Positions 1-9,882 are shown, numbered from the stretch's first letter. The stretch is DNA of 39,222 bases from Pavlovales sp. CCMP2436 (GCA_026770615.1 MU631744.1:12315-51536), one strand, 5' to 3'. The notes: a model not told the origin generated them from the letters alone. Translations and numbers: made by a program.

Positions 1-2
1 CT

Positions 3-593
3 GAGGCGGGCACCCTCGCGAGGCACAAGCGCACGCACAGCAGCGAGCGGCCCTTCCCGTGCGACGAGTTGGGCTGCGAGTACAGAGCCTCTACTGCGGA
101 ACACCTCGAGAAGCACAGGCGCACGCACAGCGGCGAGCGGCCGTTCCCGTGCGACGAGCCGGGCTGCGAGTACAGCGCCACTCAGCCGGGCAACCTCACG
201 ATGCACAGGCGCACGCACAGCGGCGAGCGGCCGAATCCATGCAATGAACCGGGCTGCGAGTACAGCGCCACTCAGCTGAGCCACCTCGCGAGGCACAAGC
301 GCACGCACGGCGGTGAGCAACCGTACCCGTGCGACGAGCCGAGCTGCCAGTACAGCGTCACTACTGCGGGCGACCTCGCGAGGCACACGCGCACGCACAG
401 CGGTAAGCGGCCGTTTCCGTGCGACGAGCCGGGCTGCGAGTACAGCGCCACTACAACGGGCGACCTCGCGAGGCACAAGCGCACGCACAGCGGCGAGCGG
501 CCGTACGCGTGTGACGAACCGGGCTGTGAGTACAGAGCCACAGAAGCGAGCAAGCTCAAGCGGCACAAGAACACGCACGTCAGCAGTGTCTAG
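3..593 (+). CDS. C2H2 zinc-finger array protein, 5' end outside the window
   Basis: The open frame enters from the window edge and ends at TAG 591-593. It encodes six complete C2H2 fingers plus the tail of a seventh. Each finger has the spacing C-x4-C-x12-H-x3-H (core CDEPGCEYSAT, then a variable stretch, then LARHKRTH) and the finger period is 84 bp. Linkers are of the canonical HSGERP type, which is typical of sequence-specific DNA-binding fingers. The residues that vary between units (AGD, TGD, LSH, PGN, ASK) sit where base-contacting helix positions lie, so the array could read a long site; that is inference. The protein ends eight residues after the last histidine pair with no further domain. 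A role as a nuclear transcription regulator is likely from the family but not shown. The near-identity of the units suggests recent expansion. Confidence 0.9.
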   Translation, partial: EAGTLARHKRTHSSERPFPCDELGCEYRASTAEHLEKHRRTHSGERPFPCDEPGCEYSATQPGNLTMHRRTHSGERPNPCNEPGCEYSATQLSHLARHKRTHGGEQPYPCDEPSCQYSVTTAGDLARHTRTHSGKRPFPCDEPGCEYSATTTGDLARHKRTHSGERPYACDEPGCEYRATEASKLKRHKNTHVSSV

Positions 594-1031
594 CAGCTGA
601 TGCAAGATTTCGAGTATATGCAGCGAATTTGCTGCCGTGTCGCTTTCTCCCGCAGACACCTGTTCGTCGCCAGCAACAAATAAGATAGCCAGCAGGCCCA
701 GGACTCTAATAGTCTTGCAGATCCCGTCACATTTCCCATACCATCCCTTCACAAGGGAGTTCAATGGAGCTGAACTTGTTTTTGGCACTAACTTAGTAAC
801 TGGGACTTAGATTGATTGGGTCAAAATCCAAATGAATGGTGCTATTCCGCACTGTTTGCCGTAGTCTAACTAGTGGGGACAACCAAGTGTCCGACACTTG
901 CAGGTCTTAGGTCCGAATCGGGCAAAAAGTCGAGCTTGTAAAAGGGGCGCTCTAAGTAACCAGGCTCAGGGGGGGGCGGTATCTGTGTGCTCGGGGATGG
1001 TCCTGGACTCACGTCCGGGAGACCTCTTTCG
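594..1031. other. Non-coding stretch after the zinc-finger gene
   Basis: I see no convincing gene, RNA or repeat. A G-rich tract lies near 970. The last bases (TTCG at 1028-1031) form one side of the target duplication of the next element. Confidence 0.5.
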
Positions 1032-1661
1032 TGGCTAGACCCCTGAGCCTATTTAATCAGCTTTTTGGCCTATTTAACAGGCTACGTTCGGCACGCTGTA
1101 GCCGACGCACCGCGCGTCAGACACCCAAGGTCACCGCGCATTGCCGTGGACGCCACGACATGCGGATAGCCAGGATTCAATCAGATTGACGATGCGGCCT
1201 TCCAGTGGCCTATTATGACATGGTGAATTCTCTGAAGGAAACATAAGAAATTTTCAGCATGGGAGACGATGACCCTACGTTGCTGCCGCTCGAGCCTGAG
1301 CCGCTCGCCGAGAGGCCGCTTGACATCGGAGACTCGATGTGCGGTATCACCTGCACCTCGGCCACGCAGGAAGCTATAAGCGAGGGTGTCGCTCGCTCCC
1401 CAGGCCGCCCAGAGTTGCCTATTGGTACCTCCTGAAATTTGCCTATTAACTAGGAATATTTTTCTAGTTAAAATCTGCATTTAATTTGTAATATTTAATA
1501 AGTTATTGAGGAGGTTCTGATGAGCCAGGGCTTTCTCTTTGCCTCTTGAGACCCTACCCTCCAAGGCTCAGCTCTGGAGAACGAACTCGAAACAAATGGC
1601 GACAGCTTGTACCTTGCCTATTGAATAGGTTTAAATAGGATCCGTCTCAGGGGTCTAGCCG
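1032..1661 (+). mobile_element. MITE-like element, copy 1 (630 bp)
   Basis: The ends are inverted repeats: GGCTAGACCCCTGAG at 1033-1047 and its complement at 1646-1660. The element is flanked by TTCG on both sides (1028-1031 and 1662-1665), read as a 4-bp target duplication. Just inside both ends are short CCTATTTAAT / ATTGAATAGG motifs. A related copy lies in reverse orientation at 36,484-37,086 and a 3'-end fragment at 13,098-13,212. Shared segments include the stretch around 1084-1150 (GCACGCTGTAGCC, then TTGCCGTGGACGCCAC) and 1540-1660. No transposase ORF is visible, so it is non-autonomous. The superfamily is not clear. Confidence 0.75.
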
Positions 1662-1689
1662 TTCGGGGACAGACGTCCTAGCTAGAAAT

Positions 1690-1835
1690 CCTTTCTTTGC
1701 ACTGCGAAGGGGAAAAAGTTGTGGGTGGGACAAGGAGGTAGACAGCGTGTTCGCTCCTGCGGGCTAAGTGTCGATAGCTGCTGTCGAATATAGAGCCCTC
1801 CTGGAAGGAAGGAGCCCACTTGGTGTGCCTTCCTA
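1690..1835 (+). repeat. Dispersed repeat, copy 1
   Basis: This stretch matches 7,430-7,566 in the same orientation. The clearest shared core is GCTAAGTGTCGAT followed by GCTG(C)TGTCGAATA, GCCCTCCT and GTGTGCCT. It has no coding capacity. Confidence 0.6.
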
Positions 1836-2100
1836 ACATTTTAGAATTGCCCTGCAAACGAACTATGGGAGGGGCTTTCAAAATGACGCGCGTATTACTA
1901 ATTTTATTACGATTGAGTGCTCGTTGGATGCCTTGGAGCTACGCGCAATCACGTCGCATCTATGCATTCTTGAGCAGCGCGACCAGCTCGACGCGCTCGA
2001 GAACGCCCGCGTAGCTGATCTCGAGGTGGTCGAGCCTGCGCTCGAGGAGCTTAATCGACAGCGAAGCCAGGTCCTCCCCAGGCTGCCCCTCCTCCTCCTC

Positions 2101-3726
2101 CTACTCCTCCTCTTCACCCTCCTCCTCTTCCGTGCCCTCGTCGCGCCACTGCCGGCAGCTTGGCTTGTGCGTCCTCCACAGGCTAGCCTGGCACGCGCGG
2201 TCGCAAAAGACAGCGACACCGCATTTTCCACATGTCAGTAGCTTGCGCGTCGCGCCGCAGCCCATGCAGCAGGCGGACGCGACCTCGCGCTGAGTCGAGA
2301 ATGAGGCGAGCTTCTCGACCGTCCCCGCGTGCCCTAGCCTGGTGGCGAGAGCCAGGAGGCCGACTGCGATTTGGATCGTGAAGGACGCAGGCGCCCTCCG
2401 CTTGCCGATCTCAGAATAGTGTCTCACGCCTTCGTCGTAGAATTTTGCGCCATCAAACTCCGAGGCCGCGGCGTAGCGCTTAGCTGCCTCCGCCTCGCTC
2501 TGCGCCATCCCCCTATTGTTATATTTCAGGTGGGACGTGTACATCAGACTAATCAGACTAATCAGAATAATACTAATAACAAAAGTAAAAAACAACAAAA
2601 TAATAAAAATAGTACACCTGCCCTTCTCGAAGCACAGGCCCAATCTCACAGTTGCCTCTGCGTCGCCCTGCGCCGCTGCAGGCTCGTACAGGATTGCAGC
2701 CGCGGCAGGGTCGCGCTTGCAGGCCTTGCCCTCCACGAGGCAGACGTCTAAGCTGGTCTGTTTTCATCGCCCTAGTCGGCAGCGAGGCGGAACTGGCGTA
2801 CTGCTGCTGCGACGTCCTGCGCAATACCTTCGCCAGTAAAACAGCAGTCGCCGTAGCAGTCCTGCGCTTCTAGTTCGCCTTTCTCGGCGGCTTGCCTCCA
2901 GAGCTGCGCAGACGCTGCATAGTCTTGCGCGCAGCCGTTTGTGCCGAGGTAATAGCACCAGGCCAATGAAGTCTGCGCCATTTCATCGCCCAGATCGGCG
3001 GCCTTGCTCCAGAGCCGCCTAGCCGCTTCCTGGTCTTGCGTGCAGCCATTGCCGTCGTTATTGCAGCGTGCCAAATTGTGCATCGCCTTCGCTACGCCCT
3101 GCTCAGCGGCCTGCGTGTAGAGCCGCACCGCCGTCTCCACGTTCTGCACACAGCCTGTGCCATGTGTGTAACTGAGGGTCAACGAATACTGCGCGTCGGC
3201 ATCGCCTTGCTCGGCGGCCTGCGTGTACAGCCGCACCGCCTTCTCCTCGTCCTGCAAAACTCCGATTCCGATGTCGTAGTACCAGCCCAAATTATACTGG
3301 CCCCCAGCGTGGCCCTGCGCAGCGGCCTGCGCGTAGAGCCGCGCCGACGTTTCGTCGTCTTGCGTACAGCCTGCGCCCTTGTCGTAACAGAGGGCTAAAG
3401 CGTGCTGCGCGTCTGCATTGCCCTGCTCGGCGGCCAAGGTGTACAGCCACACCGCCTCAGGCATTTTCTCCGCTACTACTTCCCGTCCTCAAAGATCATC
3501 CCAAGCCGGAATTGGGCGTTATCGTGGCCCTGGGCAGCGGACTGCATGTAGAGTCGCACCGCCAATGCCTGGTCCTCGCCTCCGCAGCGCATTCGTGCTG
3601 TGCCTGCGCGTCTCCATGCTCTGCGGACATGAGGAGGAGGAGACGATCCGCATCGGCCGCGGATGGCGCGGAGAGCAGCAAGGCTTGCAGCACTGCTACG
3701 AGTCGGGCACGGGAGAAGACAAGCAA
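2101..3726 (-). pseudogene. Sel1-repeat and MYND-finger protein, frame broken
   Basis: Read on the minus strand, the region encodes about eight Sel1-like repeats. The recurring pattern is A..LYTQAAEQG, AQ..L...Y and G.G..QD, about 36 residues per unit. A MYND zinc finger follows near 2,150-2,270 (CMGCG, then CGKC, then FCDRACQ, then H...C). The protein ends in an acidic run of glutamates. Sel1 repeats are alpha-helical scaffolds and MYND fingers bind proline-rich partners, so an adaptor role is likely by family. The frame is interrupted near 3,480 (about one extra G), near 3,590, and near 2,770, where a TAG replaces an expected CTG/CTA and a few bases are missing compared with a sister repeat. 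A 105-nt intron lies at 2,513-2,617. Decay or local sequence error could explain the breaks. The 5' end is uncertain. Confidence 0.75.
2513..2617 (-). other. Spliceosomal intron in the Sel1/MYND gene
   Basis: This AT-rich 105-nt segment has a GTGTAC donor and an AATAG acceptor on the minus strand. Removing it joins GLCFEKGR to GMAQSEAEA and completes a Sel1 unit. The length is a multiple of three, so the retained form stays open. Confidence 0.75.
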
Positions 3727-3797
3727 TGGAGAGGTTGTGCGTCGCGTACGAGTCTGACACGGGGGAAGACGAGCAAGGGAGAGGTTGTGCGTCGAGA
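3698..3797 (+). repeat. Two tandem copies of a 50-bp unit
   Basis: The copies are 3,698-3,747 and 3,748-3,797. Each starts ACGAGTC, carries GGGAGAAGAC or GGGGGAAGAC, and ends GAGGTTGTGCGTCG plus three bases. They lie just outside the left inverted repeat of the neighbouring transposon. Confidence 0.8.
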
Positions 3798-4184
3798 GGC
3801 TCGCGGTACAGTGACACTCGGTTGGTTAGCGGGTTGCCGCGACTTGGTGGCGTGAGGGGCCGGTGTGGCGCCGACCGACCAGCTTTAAAAAGTGTTTTGC
3901 CCTTCTTAGGCGAAGAAGGTGTGGCGGGTCTGGCATCGGAGCGACAAGGCTGCCGCCCCCACTCAGAGAGAATCCGCAACCCGCCCGAATGCTCCAGCAG
4001 CCCGGGCCGCAACTCGCGCCCGATAAATTAAAATCGGGCTTTGGAGCTTTTAGCCTAACAGCTTAGCCTAACAGCAAAGCTCAACTAGCAAGGAGCAAAA
4101 GCTCACGCTCAAGCACAGCAAGATGACGGGGCTCGGGCTTCCTACCATGAGCTCGTTCGCGGACTGCGCGAGGGTCAAGTACCG

Positions 4185-5267
4185 TTGACGGCTAGTCTTC
4201 CGCCGCGTGTACACGCTCCCACGGCGGACCACTGGACCCACACAGGCAACAACCCAACGAACCCCTCCGGCAACGTCGCAAGCGTGGCTAACCTCGGAGC
4301 CGGGCTGGACCCGCGCCGTCCGCAGAGCATGTCGGATTACCTCGGGGCCGGGCTGGACCCGCGCCACCCGCAGGGCAACAAGGATAGCCTAGGGGCCGGG
4401 CAAGACCCGCGCTACCCGCAGAGCATCCGCGAGATGGCCCGCCTACTAGGCGAAGGACCTGGCATCACGGACAACCGCATCATGGACAACCTCGGGGCCG
4501 GGCCGGACCCGGGCCGCCCGCAGGGCATCAGCTGCCAGCAGGGCATCCGCGAGATGGCCCGCCTACTAGGCGCAGGACCTAGCATCGTGGGCAACCGCAT
4601 CATGGACAACCTCGGGGCCGGGCCGAACCCGTGCCGCCCGTAGGGCATCAGCGAAACGGCCCGCCTACTAGGCGCAGGACCTGGCAACGTCGCAAACCTC
4701 GGGGCCGGGCTAGACCCGCGCCGCCCGCCAGGCATCCACGAGACAGCCCGCCTACTAGGCGCAGGACCTGACAACATCGCAAACCTCCAGTCAGGGCAAA
4801 ACCCGCGCCAGCAGAGCACCTCAGAAACGGCCCGCATGGGCGTAGGACCGCCCTCAGCTAGAACCGGAACCGGGCTGGCCCCATGGCCGTACAGCAACCC
4901 TGGTCGCGCCCAGCAGTACACTACTAGTGGAAGCGCGCTGAGCCTAGGGGAAATGGCTAGGACTTTCACCCAACAAGTCGGACAGTCGACCCTCCCCGGA
5001 GCCATAGGCAGAAGTATAAGGCACAGACCCTCTAGCCACCGGCACGGCCACGGCCCTACCAGACAAGGTAACAACCCCTCCTCAGGCAAGACGGGAAGTA
5101 CCACGGCAGGAGCGAGCTTCACCGCGTCACGGGTGGTGCCATTACATGTCACGCGGAAAATTGCGGGAGCAGAACGGGCAGCAGCCACCTTAGCGGGTCT
5201 GCTCCCGGACGCTGTCATTAGCCACCGGATTGGATCAAACCCATCAGGTGAACTACTCGAGAATTGA
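4185..5267 (+). pseudogene. ORF1 of the recombinase element, repeat-rich, one in-frame TAG
   Basis: One reading frame runs from ATG 4,185 to TGA 5,265-5,267 and is interrupted only by TAG at 4,641-4,643. The first two thirds are degenerate repeats of two motifs, NLGAGLDPRRPQGI and ETARLLGAGP, about 30-40 residues apart. The last third is Ser/Thr/Gly/His-rich with no recognised domain. Its place just ahead of the recombinase suggests a Gag-like or DNA-binding accessory role, but that rests on position alone. The end overlaps the recombinase frame by a few bases, so the two may once have been a coupled pair. I do not recognise the family. Confidence 0.5.
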
Positions 5268-5276
5268 GACTCGCAC

Positions 5277-6577
5277 ATGAGCAACCCATCGTCAGCGCGC
5301 AAACGCGAACAGTTCGTGCAGTTCCTAGCGGCCTTCAGCCCCTGTCAGTCAACGGGGCTGCCACATCCCTGCGCAAATGGCTAGCATTCGTCGCCGAATC
5401 CCAGCCCAGCCCACAACACGAGGCCGCGAGCCAAGCAGCCTCCTGGGGTCTACCGACTACACCAGCAGACGTACTCGCCTTTCTCGACAAGGAAGGAACA
5501 ACAGCCGCAGGCAGCGAGCACAACCCAGGCACAGTCAGAGCATTCCGACTCGCTGGCCTCGCCTTCGCCGAGAGCCACCTGGGCTTTAACTTCCACGCCC
5601 ACTTTGATATGGTGCGGAAGGCAGCACCGCAACGGTCGTGCACCAGCGGCTACAAAAACGCAGCATTCTTCTCGATACCGATGCAATGTCACCTAGAGCA
5701 CCTGGCTCAGCACGGTGAGAACGAGTACATACGGGACTGGGCACAGACGTGCCTCATCCCTGGCCTGGCAACGCTACGGCTCGACGACCTCCTCTGCTCA
5801 CGGCTAGACGGACCGGACGAGGCGCGAGGCGGCATCCTATTCTCCATGATCAGGGACAAGCGTCACAAACGCAGCACGTTCGATAAACAGGATCTGCTCC
5901 TAGCACCGGAGAGCATCCCAGCACTACCCTGGGAATGCCCGCCCGAAGGATTCCTCGGACCCACCCAACCGTGGCGCGAGTCATGGATGGCCGCCCGCGG
6001 CGCAGGCGGGCCAGCAGAAGGATTCCTGTTCAGGAGCTTCAAATACGAAAACAAATCGACAGGCCACCGCTTCCTCAAAGCGCAAGGATGGTCGGAAGGC
6101 ACCTGGGGCCCGGACACAGTCCGAGAGGTAGCCCTCTAGCTCTTCGCCCTCCCTCCACTCAGCATGGACATGGCGGAGCAGAAAGCCCTCGGGGCACACT
6201 GGCACGGCCCACGGCACCTCCTGCCCGAGATCGCCGAGTTCATAAACGTAAATGAACAGCGACGGGACTTGCTGGGCAGATGGGACAACGCTTCATCCGC
6301 AGCCCGACACAAATGCGAAAGCCGTGCGCGGCTAGAAGCCAGGACCGCATTAGCGCGACCCAGCAATCGCACCGCTATGCCAGCGCACTACTCGGCACGC
6401 GCAACGGACCCAGTCCACTTCGCCCTACGGAACGCACTCATACGAGTCGTACGCCAAGCAAACGCCGGCTCGGATTGGAAGACGCTCTGGACCCGTGGTC
6501 CTGACTTGGAACAGACACGGATCGTCCTAACGGACCCGCGTCTTACCGAGCTGGCCAACGCGGCACGCAAAATATAA
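5277..6577 (+). pseudogene. Tyrosine recombinase, in-frame TAG before the catalytic C-terminus
   Basis: The N-terminal part (about 5,350-5,700) resembles a SAM-like core-binding domain: SLRKWLAF, PADVLAFLD, GTVRAFRLAG. The catalytic part starts at about 5,750 with GLATLRLDDLL, whose Arg is a candidate first catalytic residue. It continues past TAG 6,137-6,139 in the same frame to HGPRHLLPE (H-x-x-R, about 6,200) and MPAHYSARA (candidate nucleophilic Tyr, about 6,380-6,400). The frame closes with TAA 6,575-6,577. The single TAG separates the box containing the first Arg from the HxxR/Tyr box, so the product should be inactive unless read through. The first ATG (5,277) is in another frame, which suggests one more indel near 5,350. 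The role, DNA strand exchange for element integration, follows from the family. Confidence 0.7.
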
Positions 6578-6780
6578 AACACAAAGCACCAAGCGGCAAA
6601 ACCCGAACGACACTAAACGGTTGGGAAACTTGGCAATACACACGGAACAAATTGGGATCATCGAACAGCGCCCATTCGACCCGCTCGGCAAGCTCCGCCC
6701 AGCCGGGTCGGTCGGCGCCACACCGGCTCCTCCTGCGTACGCCACCAATCTCGCCGGCAACCCGCTACCCAACCGAGTGT

Positions 6781-7117
6781 CGGAGCATACTAGCTACCGC
6801 ACAACGTGGGCCCATCAGTGGGGCGGCAGGGAAGGGGGCAGTGGTTACCATACCATAGCCGCCCGCAGCATCTCCCACGCCCGGCACCGCGGCACGCGGT
6901 AGCCAATATTAAGTAACCCGATAACTAACTAGCAAAGTTACTCGTAAGTCCCCCCTCGGATCCGAGAACCTCCGGGTAGGCCGCCTTGTTGGCAGTGTCC
7001 CGGACAGTGGCGGGCTCCTTATACCCGCCGGGCAGTTGTTCCAACGGCACATCGAGAAGTTACGAACTGGCCTGTCTCGGTGCAACATATCGGGCACCCG
7101 GTGTACAGAGGGCACAC
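6781..7117. other. Non-coding stretch
   Basis: I see nothing that I can support as a gene. The sequence is moderately GC-rich with scattered stops in all frames. Confidence 0.4.
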
Positions 7118-7262
7118 ACTGGCGCTAAATCTCCCTAACCGCCCTCGCCCGGGCACAGTACCGTCTCGAAGATCCATCGGCACGTGCGGTCGACTAAGAC
7201 ACGCAGCAGGCAGCGCAACATTCAGAACAGTCAGACATGCTAGCTTGAATCTTTATCAGTAA
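7118..7262 (+). mobile_element. 3' tail of a retroelement, copy 1
   Basis: This matches 15,220-15,390 in order: CTCCCTAA, GCCCGGGCACA, AGATCCATCGGCACG, CGACTAAG, CACGCAGCAGGCA, CATTCAGAACAGTCAGAC, AGCTTGAATC and TATCAGTAATATA. A short internal segment is missing. The fixed 3' end and variable 5' truncation are what target-primed (LINE-type) insertion produces. Other copies are at 14,889-15,390, 30,794-30,843 and 33,514-33,628. Confidence 0.7.
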
Positions 7263-7429
7263 TATACTGGCATTGCTGAACTTAAATAGCAACTTAAACT
7301 GACCCTCACGAGTCACGGCCTCCCGCTGAGCCTGCTCTCGAGCGTGCGCGGTCGGTTGGCCGCCTCGCGCCGCGCGCGCAGCGTGCCGAGCGTGAACTCG
7401 GGTCGAAATTCGAATTAGTGGCGCGATTC

Positions 7430-7566
7430 CGCACTGGGGAGATGGAAAAGTGGTGACCGGGACGAAGAAGTAGACATTGGTCACCCCTGCGCGCTAAGTG
7501 TCGATGGCTGATGTCGAATAGAGCGCCCTCCTCGACGGTCGGAGCCTACCTCGTGTGCCTCCCAGG
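7430..7566 (+). repeat. Dispersed repeat, copy 2
   Basis: This is the counterpart of 1,690-1,835, with the core GCTAAGTGTCGATGGCTGAT, GTCGAATA and GCCCTCCT, ending near GTGTGCCTCCC. Confidence 0.6.
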
Positions 7567-7655
7567 TGCCTCTAGGGTCAACAACGCATACTTAATGTAA
7601 CTAACATTTTTGATTCTCAGCGTTCGGAAGCGAAAAGAAATTCGTGGTTCTCGAC

Positions 7656-7775
7656 GTGGTACCGCAGAGTTAGTTGCAGATTCGTGAATGGGGCGGTGCC
7701 CAATTCACGAATGCCCAATTTACGAATCTGCAACTAGTCCAATTCACGAATCTGCAACTAACTCCGCGGTACCAC
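7656..7775. repeat. Palindromic repeat near the 3' end of the carrier gene
   Basis: The left arm GTGGTACCGC (7,656) continues into AGAGTTAGTTGCAGATTCGTGAAT. The right arm ends in GCGGTACCAC (7,775) and is the complement, about 37 bp per arm with few mismatches. The loop holds further partial copies of the CAATTCACGAATCTGCAACTA unit. It could be a small fold-back MITE or a transcription-end structure for the carrier gene, which ends at 7,834. Confidence 0.7.
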
Positions 7776-7833
7776 TTCCGGTTCCTGCGTTGCTCCGGAG
7801 GATTTTCCCCGGACTCTAATCAAAATTCCAAAA

Positions 7834-8784
7834 TTAATTCCCCCCGGACTGGCCACTAATTCGGATTTTGACCCACTCGTAGGCGGAGAAGCGTGTAGCG
7901 CTCACGAAAATCGCGCGCAGGAAGGCGGCGGAGGCGCCGCGCCAGAAGCCGCGCGCGCCATGCGCCGCCCAGATGCGCGCGGCGATGTCGACCGCGCGCG
8001 GCACCTCGCCCGGCCTCACCGAGCCGGACTGCTGCACCGTCTTGATTGTATCCAATGGAAGCATAACAAGCCAGCCCACCACGCCCCCAACCGCACCCGC
8101 GATCGGAATGCTTGCCGCGGGCGGCAGCGCGCCGATTTTTTCCCGCGTGAACTCGTACGCGCCAAAGTAGCCCGCGCCGAAGACCACCTCGCGAAGAACG
8201 TTTACTGGGCCGCCGACGTAGAGCCCGGCCAGTCCTCCCGTCGCGAATAGCGCACGCACGGCGGCGAGCGTCCTCGGCTGGTTGGCCTGTTGCATCTGAA
8301 TCTTGACCAAGTCCATAGGTGTCGTGATAATAGCGGCAAGCGGCCCAATCAGCGCGCCGGCGACCGCACAGCGTGCATCGAACTGCTGGAATGGCGGGGA
8401 CGCAGAGGACTGCGCTGGGCGCGGCGGCACGCCCAGCAGCAGGCGAAACTGCGCGTAGGACGTGAAGGAGAGCGTGTTAATCACAGTGACTCCGAGCAAC
8501 GGCACCGTCACCCCCGCGTAAAACCCGGCCAGCCCCCTCGCCGCGTACAACTGCCGCGCGCTTGATGCCAGCGACTCGCGTGCGCCGGCGGTGGCTGCGC
8601 CGGCCTGCTGGTGGACGCGGACCGTGTCGAGTGGGTATCCGAGCAGGGTCCCTATGAAGCCCGCGGCGAAGCCTGCAACAACGTCGTCGAGCATCCGAGG
8701 AGGAACCCCCTGCCTCCGCCCTCTCGCCCGCCCTCCCTCGAACCGCGTCCCGAAGGCGGGAAACCCGAAATTAATGTCGGACAT
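7834..8784 (-). CDS. Mitochondrial carrier family (SLC25) transporter
   Basis: The product is about 316 residues, the normal size for the family, and intronless. Three repeats of about 100 residues each carry the signature at the end of the odd-numbered helix: PLDTVRV, PMDLVKI and PLDTIKT. Each is followed by the family's aromatic/glycine stretch (GLAGFYAG, GLAGLYVGG, ARGFWRGA). Six membrane helices in the mitochondrial inner membrane and solute exchange follow from the family. The signature triplets look closest to the carnitine/basic amino acid branch, but I cannot assign a substrate. The first true ATG is at 8,784; the open frame upstream offers only GTG. The start lies inside the palindrome ATGTCGGACAT together with the start of the divergent dUTPase gene, so the two genes probably share a promoter region or overlap at their 5' ends. 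Confidence 0.92.
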   Translation of the reverse strand: MSDINFGFPAFGTRFEGGRARGRRQGVPPRMLDDVVAGFAAGFIGTLLGYPLDTVRVHQQAGAATAGARESLASSARQLYAARGLAGFYAGVTVPLLGVTVINTLSFTSYAQFRLLLGVPPRPAQSSASPPFQQFDARCAVAGALIGPLAAIITTPMDLVKIQMQQANQPRTLAAVRALFATGGLAGLYVGGPVNVLREVVFGAGYFGAYEFTREKIGALPPAASIPIAGAVGGVVGWLVMLPLDTIKTVQQSGSVRPGEVPRAVDIAARIWAAHGARGFWRGASAAFLRAIFVSATRFSAYEWVKIRISGQSGGN

Positions 8785-9365
8785 GGCGGCTCTTCCCGTG
8801 CTCGCCCTCCGCGTCAAGAAGCTGACGGCCCTCGCCACGCTGCCGGCGCGCGGCTCGACGGGCGCCGCGGGCTACGACCTTTCGGCGGCATACGACTGCG
8901 TGGTGCCCGCGCGCGGCAAGGCGCTCTGCAAGACGGACCTGGAGATAGCGATCCCCACGGGCCACTACGGCCGCGTCGGTGCGCGCATGCACCTCCGGAC
9001 CGCGTCCCGCCCGCTCGCCGCTCACGCGTGCGCCCTTCCCGCCCCTCCCGCCGTTCCCGCTCTCGACGCGCGCGTGGCCATCAGCTCCGCGCTCCGGCCT
9101 CGCGTGGAAGCATTTCATCGACGTGGGTGCGGGGGTGATCGACGAGGACTACCGGGGCAACGTGGGCGTCATTCTCTTCAATCACGGCGAGAGCAACTTC
9201 GAGGTCAATTGCGGCGACCGCATCGCCCAACTCGTGCTCGAGCAGATCTCGACGCCCGAGGTGGTGGAGGTGGACTCGCTCGACGAGACGGTGCGTGGGG
9301 AGGGCGGCTTCGGCTCCACGGGCGTCACGGTCGAGGCGAGGGGCGTGAAGCGGCCACACGCCTGA
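8774..9365 (+). CDS. dut: dUTP pyrophosphatase (dUTPase), one intron
   Basis: The enzyme hydrolyses dUTP to dUMP and PPi, keeping uracil out of DNA and supplying dTMP synthesis. All five motifs of the trimeric family are present: motif 1 [10 protein letters not shown] in exon 1; motif 2 PRSGLAWK created across the splice; motif 3 [13 protein letters not shown] with the catalytic Asp and Tyr; motif 4 GDRIAQLVL; motif 5 [10 protein letters not shown]. The intron is 8,979-9,084 (106 nt, GTGCGC donor, ATCAG acceptor), and joining exons 8,774-8,978 and 9,085-9,365 gives 161 residues, a normal length. A second ATG at 8,783 is also possible. The high GC and the intron mark it as a host gene, not part of the viral block. 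No clear transit peptide is visible. Confidence 0.95.
8979..9084 (+). other. Intron of the dUTPase gene
   Basis: The intron is 106 nt, GT-AG and GC-rich. Removal restores the invariant motif 2, so the boundaries are secure. It is one of two short introns in the window that can be placed with confidence. Confidence 0.92.
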
Positions 9366-9882
9366 GTGACCGGGGGTGGGTGGGGTCCCGCGGTGGGGGG
9401 ATGCTCACTGCAATGCCAGCTCCATTCGAGCGCTGGCGTGCTGCGCGAACTGGGTCACATTCATATCACCGCCTCTCGAAGCTGAGGCCGAGGGCTCCGC
9501 CGCTCGCCCTCAGACCCTGAGCCTTGTACGTAGCCTAAAGACGGACGATGCAGGCTCTATATACGTAGCTGCTCACAATCGATGGTATAGCAAATGGGCG
9601 CGCCATGGGTCAGGGTGTCGGGGGACGTTTTTCTTCTTGATTTTTGATTTTTCGTCCCTTTGAGTGAACTTAGTTACATCCTGGCATATTTCAAAAGATG
9701 AGCCACATCTCTAAAGACATGTCTCTCTTCCGACTCCGTGAGCGATCATGTCGATCTCAAGCACGATGTAATATTAATATATAGAATTAAGGGCATTTAG
9801 CTTTACTATCATTACTATCGAGGACACCCGGTGTCAAATGCGCGGCGGTGCTAAGGTATATCCGCTTTTAAGGCACCAGCTT
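9366..9882. other. Intergenic stretch between the dUTPase and GST-like genes
   Basis: No gene or repeat is supported. The dUTPase (plus) and the GST-like gene (minus) converge here. T-rich and AT-rich patches near 9,630-9,830 could hold transcription ends. Confidence 0.45.

Larger units (their letters stand above)
3814..6780 (+). mobile_element. Tyrosine-recombinase element flanked by inverted repeats
   Basis: An imperfect inverted repeat of about 65-75 bp flanks a roughly 3-kb unit: 3,814-3,880 against 6,706-6,780. The shared blocks are ACACTCGGTTGG, TAGCGGGTTGCCG and GCCGGTGTGGCGCCGACCGAC. Inside are two plus-strand ORFs, one repeat-rich and one encoding a tyrosine recombinase with HxxR and Tyr. 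There is no reverse transcriptase, so it is not a complete DIRS or Ngaro retrotransposon, and Cryptons usually lack terminal inverted repeats. It may be a DIRS derivative that lost its RT, or a distinct lineage. No target duplication was found. Both ORFs carry one TAG. Confidence 0.6.

Noticed and set aside
4412..5302. 296-codon minus-strand ORF
   Set aside because: It is the complement of the repetitive plus-strand ORF1, and its Pro/Arg/Ser bias reflects that repeat.
8774..9365. Virus-derived dUTPase
   Set aside because: High GC, a spliceosomal intron and distance from the viral block point to a host gene.
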